From positions 1,736,001-1,800,000 of the forward strand of contig VWYX01000008.1 of assembly GCA_013396525.1 (NCBI GenBank): a stretch of 64,000 bases of DNA. The letters run 5' to 3'. This DNA is from Chaetorhynchus papuensis (taxonomy: Eukaryota; Chordata; Aves; Passeriformes; Rhipiduridae). The notes below the pieces were generated by a model, which saw only the letters and a program-made list of their open reading frames with translations, did not search any database and had not been told where the DNA came from. The position numbers and the translations under genes are program-made. Below are positions 51,057 through 63,739 of this stretch, piece after piece (the first letter of the stretch is position 1; every line of letters starts with the position of its first letter).

Positions 51057-51789
51057 CCAAATGTAATTTGAATATACTTGCAGGAATCAAAGTGTTCAAA
51101 CTGTGCTCCGCTTTAAGGGAGAGGAATCCCAGGAGAGTAGGTGGAGACGTGCTCCCAGTGTTTATGAACACCAACTACCTCTAAAATCTCAGTATCTCGT
51201 CCAAAACCTGGCACTGTTTCCTTTCACGGCCCAGCTACGGCCACTGCTCGAGAAAGGACTAAACCGGTCTGGTTTTCACAGCGGGTGGGCAGGCACACAC
51301 GGCTCTGAAGTCAGAGGGATTTGTCAGCACTTAGCACCTATGGATGTGAATTTAGACAACTAATGAAGGGGGAACATTTTGGGAGTGATTTCAATCCTAG
51401 CATCTGAAAAACGTGTAGGAAAACCACCCCTCACTTCCAGCCGTGGCCGTGCTCCTAGACGCGAGCAGCGCTTTTAAAATTCCTGTTTTCTGGTATCACC
51501 TTTCTTTGTCTCAGTTCTTTCAGTTGCAAAATAATCACATTTCCTGGACTGGGCAGCTGAAAGGATTAACATTAGAGTGCTAGTTTTCAAACCGGGGGTC
51601 TGCAGACCTCTGGGGAGCTCTGTGGTCTACTTCTAAGGTGTCTGTGAGAGGTGGCTAAGAAAAAACAAGTCCATTTATGCTGTACAGCACTTTAAGAATG
51701 TGCATTTCAAAAGGGACATACTCCTCTGGAAAACACTCCATGGTTCACAAGTCAAAAAAGGTGAAACACACAGACAGAGAAAGTGAGAA
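51057..51789. other. Unique DNA, no gene seen
   Basis: The ORF at 51103-51363 has no recognised domain. CpG density begins to rise near 51440-51475. Confidence 0.55.
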
Positions 51790-52660
51790 ACAGCCCGTAA
51801 GTGACCGGTGATTTACGGTCGCTTTCCGTGTGTGGCGGCTGGGGGTTGTTCAGCATCTTTTGCAAGGAAGGCAAGGAGCCCCCGGCTGCGGTCCCGCCCG
51901 CCCTGCCCGAGGAGCCGGTCCGCAGGGGGAGCATCGCCTCCTCTCCGGCCGTGACCAGAAGCAAGTGCAAACAATAGCAATAAGCAAAAAGGGCCGTAGG
52001 AAACAATTGAATCTAAAGCACTCGGTCCCCTCCCAGCTCCCTGGCCGACGCCTCGCACCAAACCAGCTCATAGGTGTTTCACTGCCTCCGCTCTGGGGTG
52101 AGCAGGGGGCCCGAAGGATGCCGAACCCTCTCCCAACATCCTCCAACGACAGATCGTTCGGGATCACTTCTGATCTTTGCCTCAAGTCTCTGTCACCTTC
52201 ACCTATTCCCGTGAGTCTGAAGCATTTTTCCCCCTCTTCTTCTTTTCTAAAGAAAAAACCTTTGCTTGTCAAGCAAGTTTTTGTCTCCCTGAACTCTCAG
52301 ACTCCCAGCCGTGACACAGACACAGAAATACTATTCAAAAGGTGAAAGTTTACAGCATCGAATAACAATGCCAGCTGCTCTCTTGGTAACAAGTTCCACT
52401 TCTGATAGAGGAGGGATGAGAAGGTGGGGAGGAGAAAGCGGCAGCCTGGATGCCTGATGCTGTGGGACTATTTCGCTGCCTGAGAGCTGCAGTCTAGAGG
52501 TGTTTTGTCTCCGGGTGGCCTGGGAAACACCTCCGAGTCGTGAGAGGGACTGTGAGACTGCACCTGAGCACGGAGCACCTGCCAGGCCTTGGGGAAGAGC
52601 ACCCACCTTCCCCGTGGCTCCGCTGTCTGAATTGTTACCGGGAACGCAAACTCCCTGCGG
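51790..52660. promoter_or_regulatory. CpG-dense stretch, possible promoter
   Basis: Between 51800 and 52165 I count roughly 26 CpG in about 365 bases, with clusters such as GCGGTCCCGCCCGCC near 51889, and a second cluster of about ten between 52510 and 52665. The rest of the window is strongly CpG-depleted outside the terminal LTR, so this is the one stretch with the look of a CpG island. No TATA box or exon was identified. Overlapping frames of 140-171 codons run on both strands (51830-52345 +, 51850-52272 -, 52331-52765 -), as GC-rich DNA produces by chance. It could be the 5' end of an unseen gene or lncRNA on either strand, or merely GC-rich unique DNA. Confidence 0.4.
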
Positions 52661-55600
52661 CCGGTTCAGGCTGCAATCAAACAGAAAGGACATAAGAGAG
52701 CAGGGTGCAATAAGAGAAAAGCATTCAAACTGCACCATTTGGGCCTTGGCTGCTCCCTCGAACAATAACTTTTGTCATGGGCATCAGAGTGTGGCTCATT
52801 TACAGCAGGAGGAAGACTTTTCTACTACGCATGCTTTTTAAAGCGTTTTGGACTATTTCTTTTACTATGATGATTTTTATTTTTTTTTTTAATCTTTGCC
52901 AAAAAGCCTCTAAAATCAGACTAACAATACACATTTACAAGAGACATTCATCTCACTTTTTAATCTTGGAATCCTAGCTCTTCTTTAATCTTAATGCTCC
53001 AGCTTTGTATTTGCATACGGAGTTTAAGCAAACAGTCAAGATATCAAAAGCACAGAAGCTCTAAGAACTGAGATGGTAAATAAGAAACATATATCATAAT
53101 ACCCAGGCATGACACTGGACATTTTGAAATAGTATTCTGCTGAAGGAGGTTTCACAGCACTGTTTCATTGACATCTGACTCCAAAATCTTTCATCACTTT
53201 GACATTATCAACTACATAATAAAAGACACTTTTTTTGTGTTTGTTTTGTTTAGATACATAAATTATGATTTTATCAATAAAGGGTTATTTTTTTTCTAAC
53301 AAGCCATAGCCTCAGAAAGCTTTGTGCTGGCTTTTTAAAAGCATCAATGGCACTGAGATGTATCTATCTAGCACAGTCACGGACCTGCCTTTCATATGTG
53401 TTGTATATGTATGTGAGTAAAAATATACATACACAAATTTACTTACTGATGTTTTTAAATAATATTAATTAAACCTTTCTTGGGATAAAAATGTGTCGAC
53501 ACGACGTAAATATATATATTTGAACCAAATGGAAGATGCTGCTTTCTTAAAGGAGCTCACAGTAGTAGGAAGGTAAAAAAGTTGGGTGCCAGAAATGAGT
53601 GAATTTGTGGATATAGGGGTGTGCAAGGACTGGCAATGTGTCCTGTGCTTGCCAGGGGTGTGATGAGCAGAGGAGAGGCTTTGGCTGCCCACACCCCTCA
53701 GGCAGCTCCATCCCACAGGGGCTCTGCCACCCTGCACTGGGGACATGGGACATGGCAGTGCTGTCCCCCCTCATCCTCCTCCTCCACCTGCCAAGGGCAG
53801 GAAGAGTTAAACGCCGTCAATTTCCCTCTCCACACACACACACACCACTTCCTATCGCTGCTTGAACTGCTGGGGCTTTGTACATCTGGTTCAATTCATT
53901 CCCAACAATTCAGGTTCTCGTTTTTCCCCTCCCTTGGGGACACCCTTCCTGAGTCTTGCTGCAGAGCCTGACCCCGGTGCCAGCAGGATAGAGCCCCAGG
54001 AAGTCCCAACAGCCTCATCCCGACTGCAAATACCCAGCTGGGTTTTAAATGCATTGCATCAGAGAGCAGTAGGTCACCACATTAATCAGGAACTCTGAAA
54101 TCCTCCGAGACACCTTGTTGGGAATGGTTACCGGGTTCTGGCTAGTCTTAAACATAATTTAAAAGACTTTGGGGTTATTTTAAGGCTTTTCCTTTCCTTC
54201 AGTCCTGTGTCTATGTAAATGTTCTCCTTCACTTCTCACTGCTGACTGCTTCTAACAGACATATTATTGTGCTTCTCTGGCCTACTTTGTTGCAGACAAA
54301 GTTTTGACTATCTGAGTTCTTTTTTATTCCATTTTACATTTTTAATGCTATGTTGCAAAACGTCCTTCCTCTTGAGCAGTAATAAAAACCTTTTTTTTCC
54401 CCCTCCCCTCTTCAGATTTCTTTTATAACACATTCAGCATTTTCTGGGACATAATTAAAACATCAAACAGTTTTCCTGCTGGTTATGCTAAAATCTGAAT
54501 GCTTGAGTCTGCTGGCATTATTGAAAATTAAAATGTACTATTCTTGAGTGTATTTAGGATGCCCTTAAATAACTATCAAAAATGGTTTTGCTCTGTTTTA
54601 TATACAGACTGGCACCATAATGTTAAAATACCTGCATTAAATAATGGTTCTAATTGGTAGCATGAGGATACTTTTAAAAAGTATAAAGTAAGTATTTTGT
54701 TCACTATTTTTTCCTAGGCTAATGTGTCTAATTTTCCCATACAACTTTATCCCCAAGGAAAAATATAGATGGAAAGACCATTACCAATACATGAAGTTCA
54801 GTGGTTCTCTCTCTTTAGATGTAATTGCTATCAAGAAGGCTGGCAGCAGGGTAATTTTAGTTCAAATGAGTACATAGCCTGAAAAAGGATAAATCAACCT
54901 TTGTAAGTCTGAAATTGGATCCCAGTGTGGGATTGTTCTAGCTAAGTGTACATCAGGTTCATAAAATATATTTGCCAGAATGAAAAGCCCCTAAAATCCA
55001 AGGGCAGCAGTGAACATGGGGCTGGAGGGGGAAGGTTTCAGGCCCTGCTAGAAGACCTCCTTCCTCCTGCCTTTGCTGGTAATGGCCTCAAATTACCTTC
55101 CTAATCAGGCAACGAGGGCTCAGTCCTGCTCCCTTTCAAGGCAGTGGAAAGGCTCCCACAGTACCCAAAATCCCTTCCTCAGGATGATTAATACCTTTGG
55201 TCCACATTCACAGACGAGCTGAGAACAGAAGAGCTGATTTCACTGGGAAAGAAAGGGACAAGTTGGCCAGAATTAGGCACCTAAATACCTCTGTGGCTCT
55301 GGGTCCGGGGTCCCAGCAGCACTCACGGGTTAGACAGCTGGGATAGCAAAGCCTAAACATCACTTCAGTACAAATACCCCTGCAGTGGAATTAACTCCCA
55401 ATAAAGTTTTTGTTTATTGCAGAGATTTCTCTTTTCTGTGGCTGCCTTGGATATGGTGAGCAATTTAAAAAATGGGGATGGCTGGTGCACGACACAGAAT
55501 TCAGGTCATATCTCTCTTTTGCACTGTGTGATGCTTCTTGTACATTTTTTGAGCCCCAGCACAGGCATGTGTTGGGCCAAATGCTGACAGATAAGTTCCC

Positions 55601-58600
55601 TATGTGTGTATGGGTTCACATGAACAGCTGTGAACCTGAGTTCCCTGCTCCTGACACAGTTCTGGGAATGCAGTATTTCCCACCTTGGGGCAAGGAAAAT
55701 CCTCTGCCCTAGGGAAAAATCTAGGATAAAAGATTTTACTGAAAGTGCAGGATAGCTGTTTCTGCATCCCAGGTCTTTCCTACCGTGTGAGCTATAAGAT
55801 CATGCTCGTGCTTAAATTTAACCTGCCCCTTTTTTTTTGCTATGGGCTCTGTTTTGGTCAGTAAAGTGACTCCAGCTTTATAACTGTAAATTTGCAGCAA
55901 GACAGGGTTCTGGTTTTTTCCACACTAAAGAGCATTTTATTAAAAGCATACATGTCCCAGCCAGCATCACTTATTCACCATGACTTGGAGATCCAGGATG
56001 CCTGGGAGGCAGCAGGGCCTCTGCTGTGTGCATTGCCTTTCTGCTTCAGAGAAGATCCCTTGCCCTATTGTCCACACCTCTTCATCAAAGAATGTGTTGA
56101 ATGGGAAATGTCATAGAGGATCAAATTTTAAAAAATCTTTGCTGTTCAGTTGCTTCTAGAAAGAGTCTGAATTTTACAGAAACAAATTGAACGGTAGATA
56201 AATGTTCCAAACAGTTTATTATGCAATTTCTCAGAAAACCTCTGAAAGCCATTCTACTTTCAGAGAGGACTGCATTCTCTCCTTGAGTTATTTGAGTCTA
56301 AAAATCTGGGTCCTGCATGTCAGAGTCCACGGGCTATGTGCAATTCACTTGTATTGAGGTTCAATATTTCAATTCATGGTAGATATTCAGGCAAATTTTA
56401 ACCAATTCCCAAGAAGTAAATTGATAATAGTGTTCTTAGAAAAGTAGGCAGGTGACTGAAAATCAAAGGATATATGCAGCTTCCTCCCTGAAAAGCAGCC
56501 TTACAATTATAGCCACTTATCCTGATTATGAGAAAGATTTGTCTTGGACTTTTCCACTCCTGCTCTCAGCCACCCATTAAGCACGGATAAAATATTTTCT
56601 TAAAGGTTAAAGAGACTCTCCATAACCTCATATGTACAGTGTGTCTGCTCCTTGACCTCAGCTCTTAACGTTGTCCAAAGAGTTACTAGAGAGACAGAAA
56701 TAAACACCCCCCAAATGCAGAAGGTTGCTGAACACATTTCTTAAGCCAAAGATTTCTGTCTCACTACAGTGTGCTGAAGGAAGAACATATCCAGGAGTTG
56801 TCCCTGGAGTCTCAAATCATTCTCTCATCACACTGGGTTCAAAGACAATGCGAGTTGTGTAGTGTAGCTGAAAGTATCTGCATAAAGCAATTCCTCTATG
56901 ATGTTGTTTTGTTTCTGGCTTGCTTTTACCTGGGTTATCTGAAGACATTGTTTGAGGCTAAGGAAAAAAATGAATAATGTTTGGGCCTAGAGATCAAAAA
57001 ATCAGTCTTATTTCCATAGTCGTTAGTAGCCAGTATCCCATGTGAATCTCTTCTTTTCTAAAGCTGCACTGAAATGCTGGGTGTATTAGGAAGGATTTCT
57101 TTTTCTTTTTATTTTATTTTTCTAAGAGTTTGTTCTTGATTTTTTGAAGATGCTGAAAGCTTTTTGATGTCACAAAACCAATCATAAGAGGGAAACCACA
57201 AATTTAAATGTGAGATAAAAGTGGCTTTGCATGCATGCATAACAAGGAATCCATTGAACAAAACAAATTACTTACCACCTCCACAATAGCTCTCTGCCTC
57301 CAAGGGATGGGCTGGTTCACAACGAGGAGGTGACGGCGATACAGTCACTGTGATACCGTGATCAGAAAAGCTGCAGTAAGAAAAAAAATGTATATAGGGG
57401 AAAGCAAACTACAAAGAAGGGAGGGTGGAAAAAAATGGATCACCATTCCCCTGGGACTGTGAGTGACTTTCAGTATTTCCCAAAAAGTTTCACTTCAAAC
57501 GTTGCAAGGCCGAAAAGGTTGCTTGCTGCTTATCACTTCAGGGAGCTGATGGAGGAAAGCAGAGGAAGGAGGATGGCTGAATTTTTCATTCAAATAACTT
57601 TGTTACCATTTGGATATGCCTTGTCTGGAATCCCCGTTGGTGTCAATGAGGTGTGAATTTCCCTGATTTCGAGAGCAAGAGTGGTCTCTTGGATCTCAGT
57701 TTGTTTTTAGGAGGTTTGTTTTGGTTTGATTTTGTCTCCGTTTACAACTCTTTCTTTACCATGTTAAAGCCATGAATGACGAGCATTACGGGCTAGGGAA
57801 AGGCCAAGAGGGAGAGGGAGATGCAGTTATAAATTTCCTTTACTATTTTATGTTTCAGTGTTTGGGAGCCATTTCAGACAGGTTAACAAAACCTACTTTT
57901 CCCTCCAGACTCCCACAGCTAGCCCTGGACTGGGGTTGGTCTTAATGGACACAATCCTCTAATGGGTTTTGTGACATTTATTTTGTTTCCCAGGGGAAAG
58001 CTCTGGTTTTTAGGAGCTGAAGTCTGAGAATGACTCAAAAGATACCGTATCTATTACAGAATAAGAACATCAAAGCTACTTGATTTGTAGGACAGAAGTT
58101 GTATCTTCATTTGACCAGCTGTCCTATAAAAAAAAAAATAAAGAACTTTCTGAGAACAAATCCTTATCTATGCAGGTTTTACTCACTTTTTGTGCCTGGG
58201 ATTTATCCTTGGTTCTTGATATCTAAAAAATAGTTCAAAAGTGTGTTTACTACAACACCAAACTGAAAATTATAAATTTTAACTAAATTTTGCTTCAGAG
58301 ATTTCCAATGTATTTTTCGAGCTCAAATTTTACTGTCAGTCTGGAAAATATGTCTCAAGGTGTGTTTTGTCAGGAGGAAAATACATCTCAAGAACATAGA
58401 GATTACACAGAATGTGTAACGCTGTTGGAAGAAGCCTGAAGGAGATTTAAGAAGCCTTCGGCTACTTTAAGTAAGCATCTCTCTGAAGAGCTGTTGCTTT
58501 TACCAGTGATTCTATGTCGTGAGGATCTGAAGAGCATTTCCATCACTGAGAGGAGCTGCAGAGAGTTATACAATAATCACCTGCAAATTTGACAAAGCAG

Positions 58601-60799
58601 TCAGGATCTTAATCCTGCAATTCATTTCCTTTGATATATTATCTGTCACATCCCCCTTCCCACACAACCTCTTTATACTGAGAGGGAGATGACACACCAC
58701 CTGTTCCCTTGACTGGTGAGACAGCTCTTTCTTTCACCTTTCTCCCTCTCAGTCTCTTTCTTTCTCTCTCTTGTCTTTTTTGTCTCTCCGGATTCCTCTG
58801 GTTGTTTCTTCCATCTCTCCATGCCTCTTTTATGGCTCTTTCAAAGGACAAGGAAGAATCCTGCTTGCTTCATCCTGACACAAAATACTGCAGCAAAGAC
58901 AGCCTGTGACGAGGACTTTGTTCACATGGCCCACACCAAAGAGGGGGTCTCAGGGTGCTCCTTTTGGTATGGCTGGGCTGTATTTTAAGCACAAGGCCAA
59001 ACTCTGCTCATTTCACTTTCAAAGAGCCTGAACAGGCCTTTGGGGAGCTCTGAAGTCCACAGGAGGAGAAAGCTGGCATTCATGCTGACAGCTGTGTGGA
59101 GAGGACAGGCTTGGCTGTGGACATATCTGCATGCCCGTGTTTGCCACCCAGCTGCCCTGGGGAGCAAGCTGGACATGAGCTCTGCATGGCACTGAAGAGC
59201 CCAGATCTGGATGATAATATTTATACAACCAGGCTTTTCATTACCTGCTCTGTCACTTTCTCTCGTTGGCTAGCAGAGGCTGCAGAAGCCTAGATTACAA
59301 TTCATTTAGTTAAATATCTTCTCACACCTTACCAAATAAAGATGACCTATGTTTTCAAGTGTGATTCACACGGCATATCTGGCCCGTAATTTTAAATTGA
59401 CTTAAAAGTTTTTGATAGAGACTCCAAAGGCTACCAATAAAACCAAGGTTTATTTATATCTCTCATAATCCCTGTGAAATCCTAGGAGTGGAGTCACAGT
59501 GTTTGGGTTCTTGTCTAACCAAGGCTCATTGATTTTTAAGCGCATAAATTCAGGAACTCTATAGACCTCGCCAAAGACAATACAGCAAGCAGCACAGTTC
59601 AGAGATCCCCTGGGGAGGAGATGTGGTTGTAAACACTTGAAAATGTTTAAATCCAGTGAATGGTCTAGTTATATTTGGTAGTTCTGACAGGACAAGCAGT
59701 CCTAACAATCTGAAACACTGGACAGAATGGAAGGACCAATTTGCCAAACATAACAAAAACCTCACAGCCCTTTTCACGTCGCCTCTGCCAGGACATGGAG
59801 CTACCATGGCCTTGGTCCTCTCAGAGATGTTCTTCCCTCCAGGCAGCACTGATCCTAGGGAAGTGACAGATGTCCTTTGCATTGCAGGTTCATCTGATGG
59901 GACATTCACGCACTGCATGAGGAGTGAGGAAGTACACCATGGGGAGCAGAAGCACAATGCTTTCATGCTGGGCCACAGTCACCTCACACAGCAAAGCCCT
60001 CCACACAGGGCCTGACATCTTTGGCCACTTCTAGAAGTCTCTTTGTAGCCTCATGTTAAAGATGGGTTTATATCAGCATCTGTACAGTTGTGCTGAAGCA
60101 GAAAGAATAAATGGCTTCCCTCAGGGGAACCTCAGGGGAAGCCTGTGACAGAAGAAAGGTTTGGTCCAGGCTCATCCATGCCCCAGGCTGGTACTCTGCC
60201 CCTATATCATCTCTCCTGGTGTTAACCAGTGCTGGGCTCCAGCCCCCCAGCTCCCACAGCTGCATTACGTAGGGTAGGAATGAAGCCCTCTTAGGAGAGA
60301 AAATGGAAATCTGTGCAGGAAAATATTTCAGACTTCTAAAAGCATGTCAGAAGCCTCAGAATTCCTCTACCAAAAAAAAAAAAAGGTGTAGAACAAGGAG
60401 CAGATAATGTCCAAAGACTTGCTGAATATAAGGGGATTGTAGTTCAAAACCAGGACTCTGAGGTTTGTTAGCAACAGACGTGAGTAGCAAAGAGACCAAA
60501 GAGGTTAGCGCTAGATAGACGGGTAAGGAGAACAAGAGCGCTCACAAAAATACCAGGGGAGATGAAGTACTAGCAAGGAGCTGAATCCTTCAGTAAACTG
60601 AGAGACTGAACTCTTTTGAAATCTGCCTTTAAATAAATATACAAACACAAAGTTTGAACAACTAGAAAACACTGGAGAGAAATAAACCTGTAGAAATAAA
60701 GATAATGACAAAGAATGGGTAAGGGAATATAGAGAAAATATGAATATAAACAAATCAGCCTTCCACATTGCATAAAGCCCAGAACACTTAGGGAATTGA
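52661..60799. other. Eight kilobases without a supported gene
   Basis: No exon, RNA gene or young transposon was recognised. It includes a (CA)n run at 53831-53846 and an old-repeat-like phrase at 55271-55308 (TTAGGCACCTAAATACCT). The repeat-free AT-rich stretch at 54110-54720 is a candidate for conserved noncoding DNA. Open frames such as 55410-55712, 59656-60015 (+) and 59559-59966 (-) have no recognised domain. Confidence 0.5.
53831..53846. repeat. (CA)n microsatellite, short
   Basis: About eight CA units after CTCTC. Confidence 0.9.
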
Positions 60800-60985
60800 A
60801 CAACAAATTTATTGTACCACCAACAATTATTTTTTGACAAATCATGGGAGATTCCTAGGGCCTGGAGCAAAGCAAACATTGTTCAGATTTTTCAGAGAAG
60901 AACTGAAGCATGATCCCAATAATTACAGACTCATACATCAGTTTTTTCTCCCTGGTAGCATAATAGCAAAAATAATTTCCTGAGA
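60800..60985 (+). mobile_element. Ancient CR1/L3-type LINE reverse transcriptase fragment
   Basis: One register encodes FFDKSWEIPRAWSKANIVQI (60831 onward), matching the LINE block FExSWxxxxxPxxWKxANVVPIFKKG. After a one-base shift the next register encodes DPNNYRLIHQFFLPGSIIAK, matching DPxNYRPISLTSVPGKIxEKII, the start of the reverse transcriptase domain. It is in sense orientation on +. The frameshift and the stop after IIS show it is dead. Everything beyond about 60985 is unrelated, so the copy is a short internal fragment. Confidence 0.75.
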
Positions 60986-61617
60986 CCTATGGGGCTGACT
61001 TGCTCATTACCCACAGATGATCCAGCACAGTCCTACACAGTGCTGGTGCAGGGCTTACTGAAAGCCACGCTCCCAACCAGGGGAAAGAATGACTCGCCGG
61101 GCTGTGGTGGTCCAGCAGCGTGCCTGGATGCCACAGTGAGAACCTGCACCAAAAACACACAGGATGAGACCAAACAAACTCATCTCCAAAGTATAAATTA
61201 TGCTAGTCCTTGGTTTAAGTTAATTAGTGTCAATACTAATTTACCTGATCCTGAACTCAGTGGTGCTGTTGGAAAGCATTTACCTCTGTGGAGAACCCGT
61301 GAGGAAATAATCCCAGCTCAGCCAGGCACTGTAGGGACAACCAGCAGGTCTTGCTCAGATCTCACATTCCTAGAAATGCATTGGGAAGGAATTCAGAGAA
61401 AACCAGAAGATTTATAGATGGCCTAGAAAACAAACCCCACATTGTTAATATGGTGAAAAAAGTTAAGAGACAATGAGTAAGTAGCCACAGCTGCCATCAG
61501 GCTAATGCTATTTGTCCAGCCTCTGGGAAAGGGCTAAGGCAAACTTCTTCTCCTTAATTTCTTATTCCCACCCAAAGCCTGCTGTTTTTTACTTTGTGCA
61601 GGACATATATATTTCAT
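60986..61617. other. Unique DNA with one 142-codon open frame of no known family
   Basis: The frame 60989-61417 (+) starts immediately after the LINE fragment but does not continue LINE reverse transcriptase. It shows no domain, signal peptide or membrane segment, and I treat it as chance. Confidence 0.5.
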
Positions 61618-61725
61618 CTATAATCATTATTTTTAGATATTTTTTAAGGTCAGGAGGGACCATTAGATCATCAGTTCTGGCCTCCTACATAACACATGCC
61701 CTAGAATGTCATCCAAAAAGGTAAT
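61618..61725 (-). mobile_element. Ancient CR1/L3-type LINE, 3' end fragment
   Basis: The + strand text 'ttaaggtcaggagggaccat', 'tagatcatcagttctggcct' and 'cctacataacacatgcccta' is the complement of the L3-like CR1 3' end (taggCCATGTGTTATGCAGGAGGTCAgactagatgatc..GGTCCCTTCTGACCTT). This is the same family as the forward copy ending at 51056, in the opposite orientation. Confidence 0.8.
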
Positions 61726-62265
61726 GAACTATTCACCTCGGCTGTGGAAGTGTATGAGGGCTGAACCTGCGACTGCTTGGTTCTGTGGCTTTTGGGGAGA
61801 TCACAGATGTATTCTGACATTTCTTCATATAGATTCTGCAAAGCACTATCACATGGAAAATCCCATATGAAAAGCAATTCTCTTTAAAAAAAACCCACTA
61901 CTTGGAGATAGAGAACTGCGGAGGAAGCCAAAAGGATAAATGAAAAAAAAATTAGAAATCAGCTTTTTCCAAATTTCATACCAAGCTTTTTATTCTTGCC
62001 ATCTTCCTAGTTAACTTTTGTCAAAATAACCAGATGCAAGCATCAGGGAAACTAAACGATAGTTTAGTCTCCAAAAGAGTGGGAGAAAAAAAACTTGCTG
62101 AAATGTGTTTCTACAGTAGACTTTATACATCCATCCATTCAGTGGGATCTAATGTAAGTCAGGCTTTAACAAATATTTTTGCTCAACTTGGTTCCAGGAT
62201 AAAATTGTAGAAGTTACTGAAAGGTGAAAAAAACCCTCAATCTATTCAACTTAAAAAAAAAAAAA
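61726..62265. other. Unique DNA, no gene seen
   Basis: AT-rich, with several short A runs, including A14-15 just before 62266. No repeat or gene was recognised. Confidence 0.6.
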
Positions 62266-62602
62266 AGACATTTAAGGGGGGTCTAACAGAAGTATACAAA
62301 AATCTTAGCTGAATGGATAATATCAATGCATGTTACTACTTTTGATACTGCACAGATGACAGGATCGGGGGCATAAATGGAAGTTCAAAAAACAAATTCA
62401 GAGGAGACATAAGGAAGTGCTTTGTCACTCAAAGAATAATAAATGTTTGGAATGGCCTACTGGGCAAGGTTGTTGAGGCAAAGACAGTGGGCTCGTTCAA
62501 GAAGCAATTAGATGCTATCCTGGGGGAAACGCTGTATTGCAAGAGACAAGCATCAATGTGTTGAATGGCCTTTTCTCATTCCTAACATTTTCTATGTTCT
62601 TT
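62266..62602 (+). mobile_element. Ancient LINE 3' region (CR1/L2 group)
   Basis: Ordered blocks fit the 3' part of an old vertebrate LINE: 'gaagtatacaaaaatcttag', 'cataaatggaagttcaaaaa', 'aacaaattcagaggagacat', 'aaggaagtgctttgtcactc', 'aaagaataataaatgtttgg', 'aatggcctactgggcaaggt', 'gggctcgttcaagaagcaat', 'tagatgctatcctgggg', then 'tgaatggccttttctcattc' and a terminal 'ttttctatgttct'. In the sense register the conserved peptide pattern is RRHKEVLCHSKNNKCLEWPT-like and broken. The terminal TTCTATGTTCT is the usual 3' end of this group. It is a different subfamily from the L3 pieces nearby. Confidence 0.75.
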
Positions 62603-63504
62603 TCTCCAGCTTGTACTCTTAAGGGTCTGCAGCCTCGGTGTATGATATCAAAACTGAAATCAGGCCCAGCAGTGTTCTCCACTAAACTGGGCCAAGAAGC
62701 ATAATAAAGATTTGGCCTTGCTATAAAAATGTGCCGTGCTGTACTGTTACCCTGCTTATTCCATGCTGGCTTCTGGGCTTCTAATAAAGGAACAGGAGTT
62801 GGGCAAAGCACCCAGGGTTCAAAGATTTGTTTCACACCTTGTGTCGAGTCCAGAGCGCACTTTTAAGAAACTGGGGCACCCTGCCCTTCAGGTGGGAGCA
62901 CTTCAGAGGTGGGCCAGGACAATTCCAGTGCATGCAGGGCTCTTTGGATCCATCACAACCTAAACTCGGTATTCAAATGTGCCTTTATTAGTAGTTATTA
63001 ATATTTTTTTGAGAACTGCTCTGTCTCTTTCAGCTTACCCAACCCTTCTAATGCTGTTTCTTCTCCCTCCAGGCACAGCACGGATACTTTCCCCCCTCTT
63101 ACCCCTTTGCAAACATCGAAAGGGAATAAAAGATGGTATTTGTTCTTTGGTGCATGCAGGGGCACCCACAGGACAGGTGAGTCTTTATAAGGTTAAATAA
63201 CATACCAGTGTAGTGCCAAAATAGGTGCACAACTCAGGGCCATTGGCTGAAACGGGGCAATTGCACCCCACTAACTCCCAGTAAAATTCCAGCCCCTTCC
63301 ATGATGAGGTCCCTGCACACCCCCGTGCCCCTGGGCAGCACAGAGGGACCCACAGAGGTTCCAACCAGGGATGCCCCTTTTGGGAGGTGCAGGTTCAGCT
63401 GCTGATGGGCACAGAGCTCCTGGAACCCAGCTGAGCAAGCTGAAGTCCACTCAGAGGAGAGGGGTGATTCAAGATACATCTTACATTAATTATTGTATTG
63501 CATC
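62603..63504. other. Unique DNA, no gene seen
   Basis: No recognised exon or repeat. Frames at 62515-62835 (-) and 62736-62963 (+) overlap the LINE end or each other and have no domain. Confidence 0.55.
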
Positions 63505-63718
63505 CATCTGAGTGTGTCCAGAGAAGGGCAACGGAGCTGGTGAAGGGTCTGGAGCACAAGTCTGAGGAGGAGCAGCTGAGGGAGCTGGGGATGTTCAGCC
63601 TGGAGAAAAGGAGGCTCTGGGATGACCTTATCACTCCCTACAACCACTTGCAAAGAGGTTGTAGTGAGGTGGGGGTCGGTCTCTTCTCCCACGTAGAAAG
63701 CAACAGGATGAGAGGTAT
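63505..63718 (+). mobile_element. CR1 LINE fragment, 3' untranslated and late ORF2 region
   Basis: Forward CR1 text: 'ccagagaagggcaacggagc', 'tggtgaagggtctggagcac', 'gaggagcagctgagggagct', 'ggggatgttcagcctggaga', 'aaaggaggctctgggatgac', 'cttatcactccctacaacca' and 'ggttgtagtgaggtgggggt', ending at GATGAGAGG near 63718, where the family text should continue for about 300 bases to its 3' end. That continuation is missing and LTR-like DNA begins within about 25 bases, so the LTR inserted into or deleted part of this CR1. Divergence is low, so it is a relatively young copy. The ORF at 63498-63785 is a CR1 by-product. Confidence 0.95.
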
Positions 63719-63739
63719 TACTTTAATCCTTTTTAATCC

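Noticed and set aside
51830..52345. 171-codon plus-strand open frame, the longest in the window
   Set aside because: It lies in CpG-rich DNA, overlaps a 140-codon frame on the other strand, is rich in Pro/Arg/Ser as GC-rich noncoding DNA is, and shows no domain.
59560..59610. MIR-like words near 'caaagacaatacagcaagca'
   Set aside because: The match is too short and lacks the flanking MIR core.
60400..60470. MIR-like words ending 'ttcaaaaccaggactctgag'
   Set aside because: Order is suggestive but similarity is too weak to separate from chance.
60989..61417. 142-codon frame after the LINE reverse transcriptase piece
   Set aside because: It does not continue the LINE protein and has no domain.
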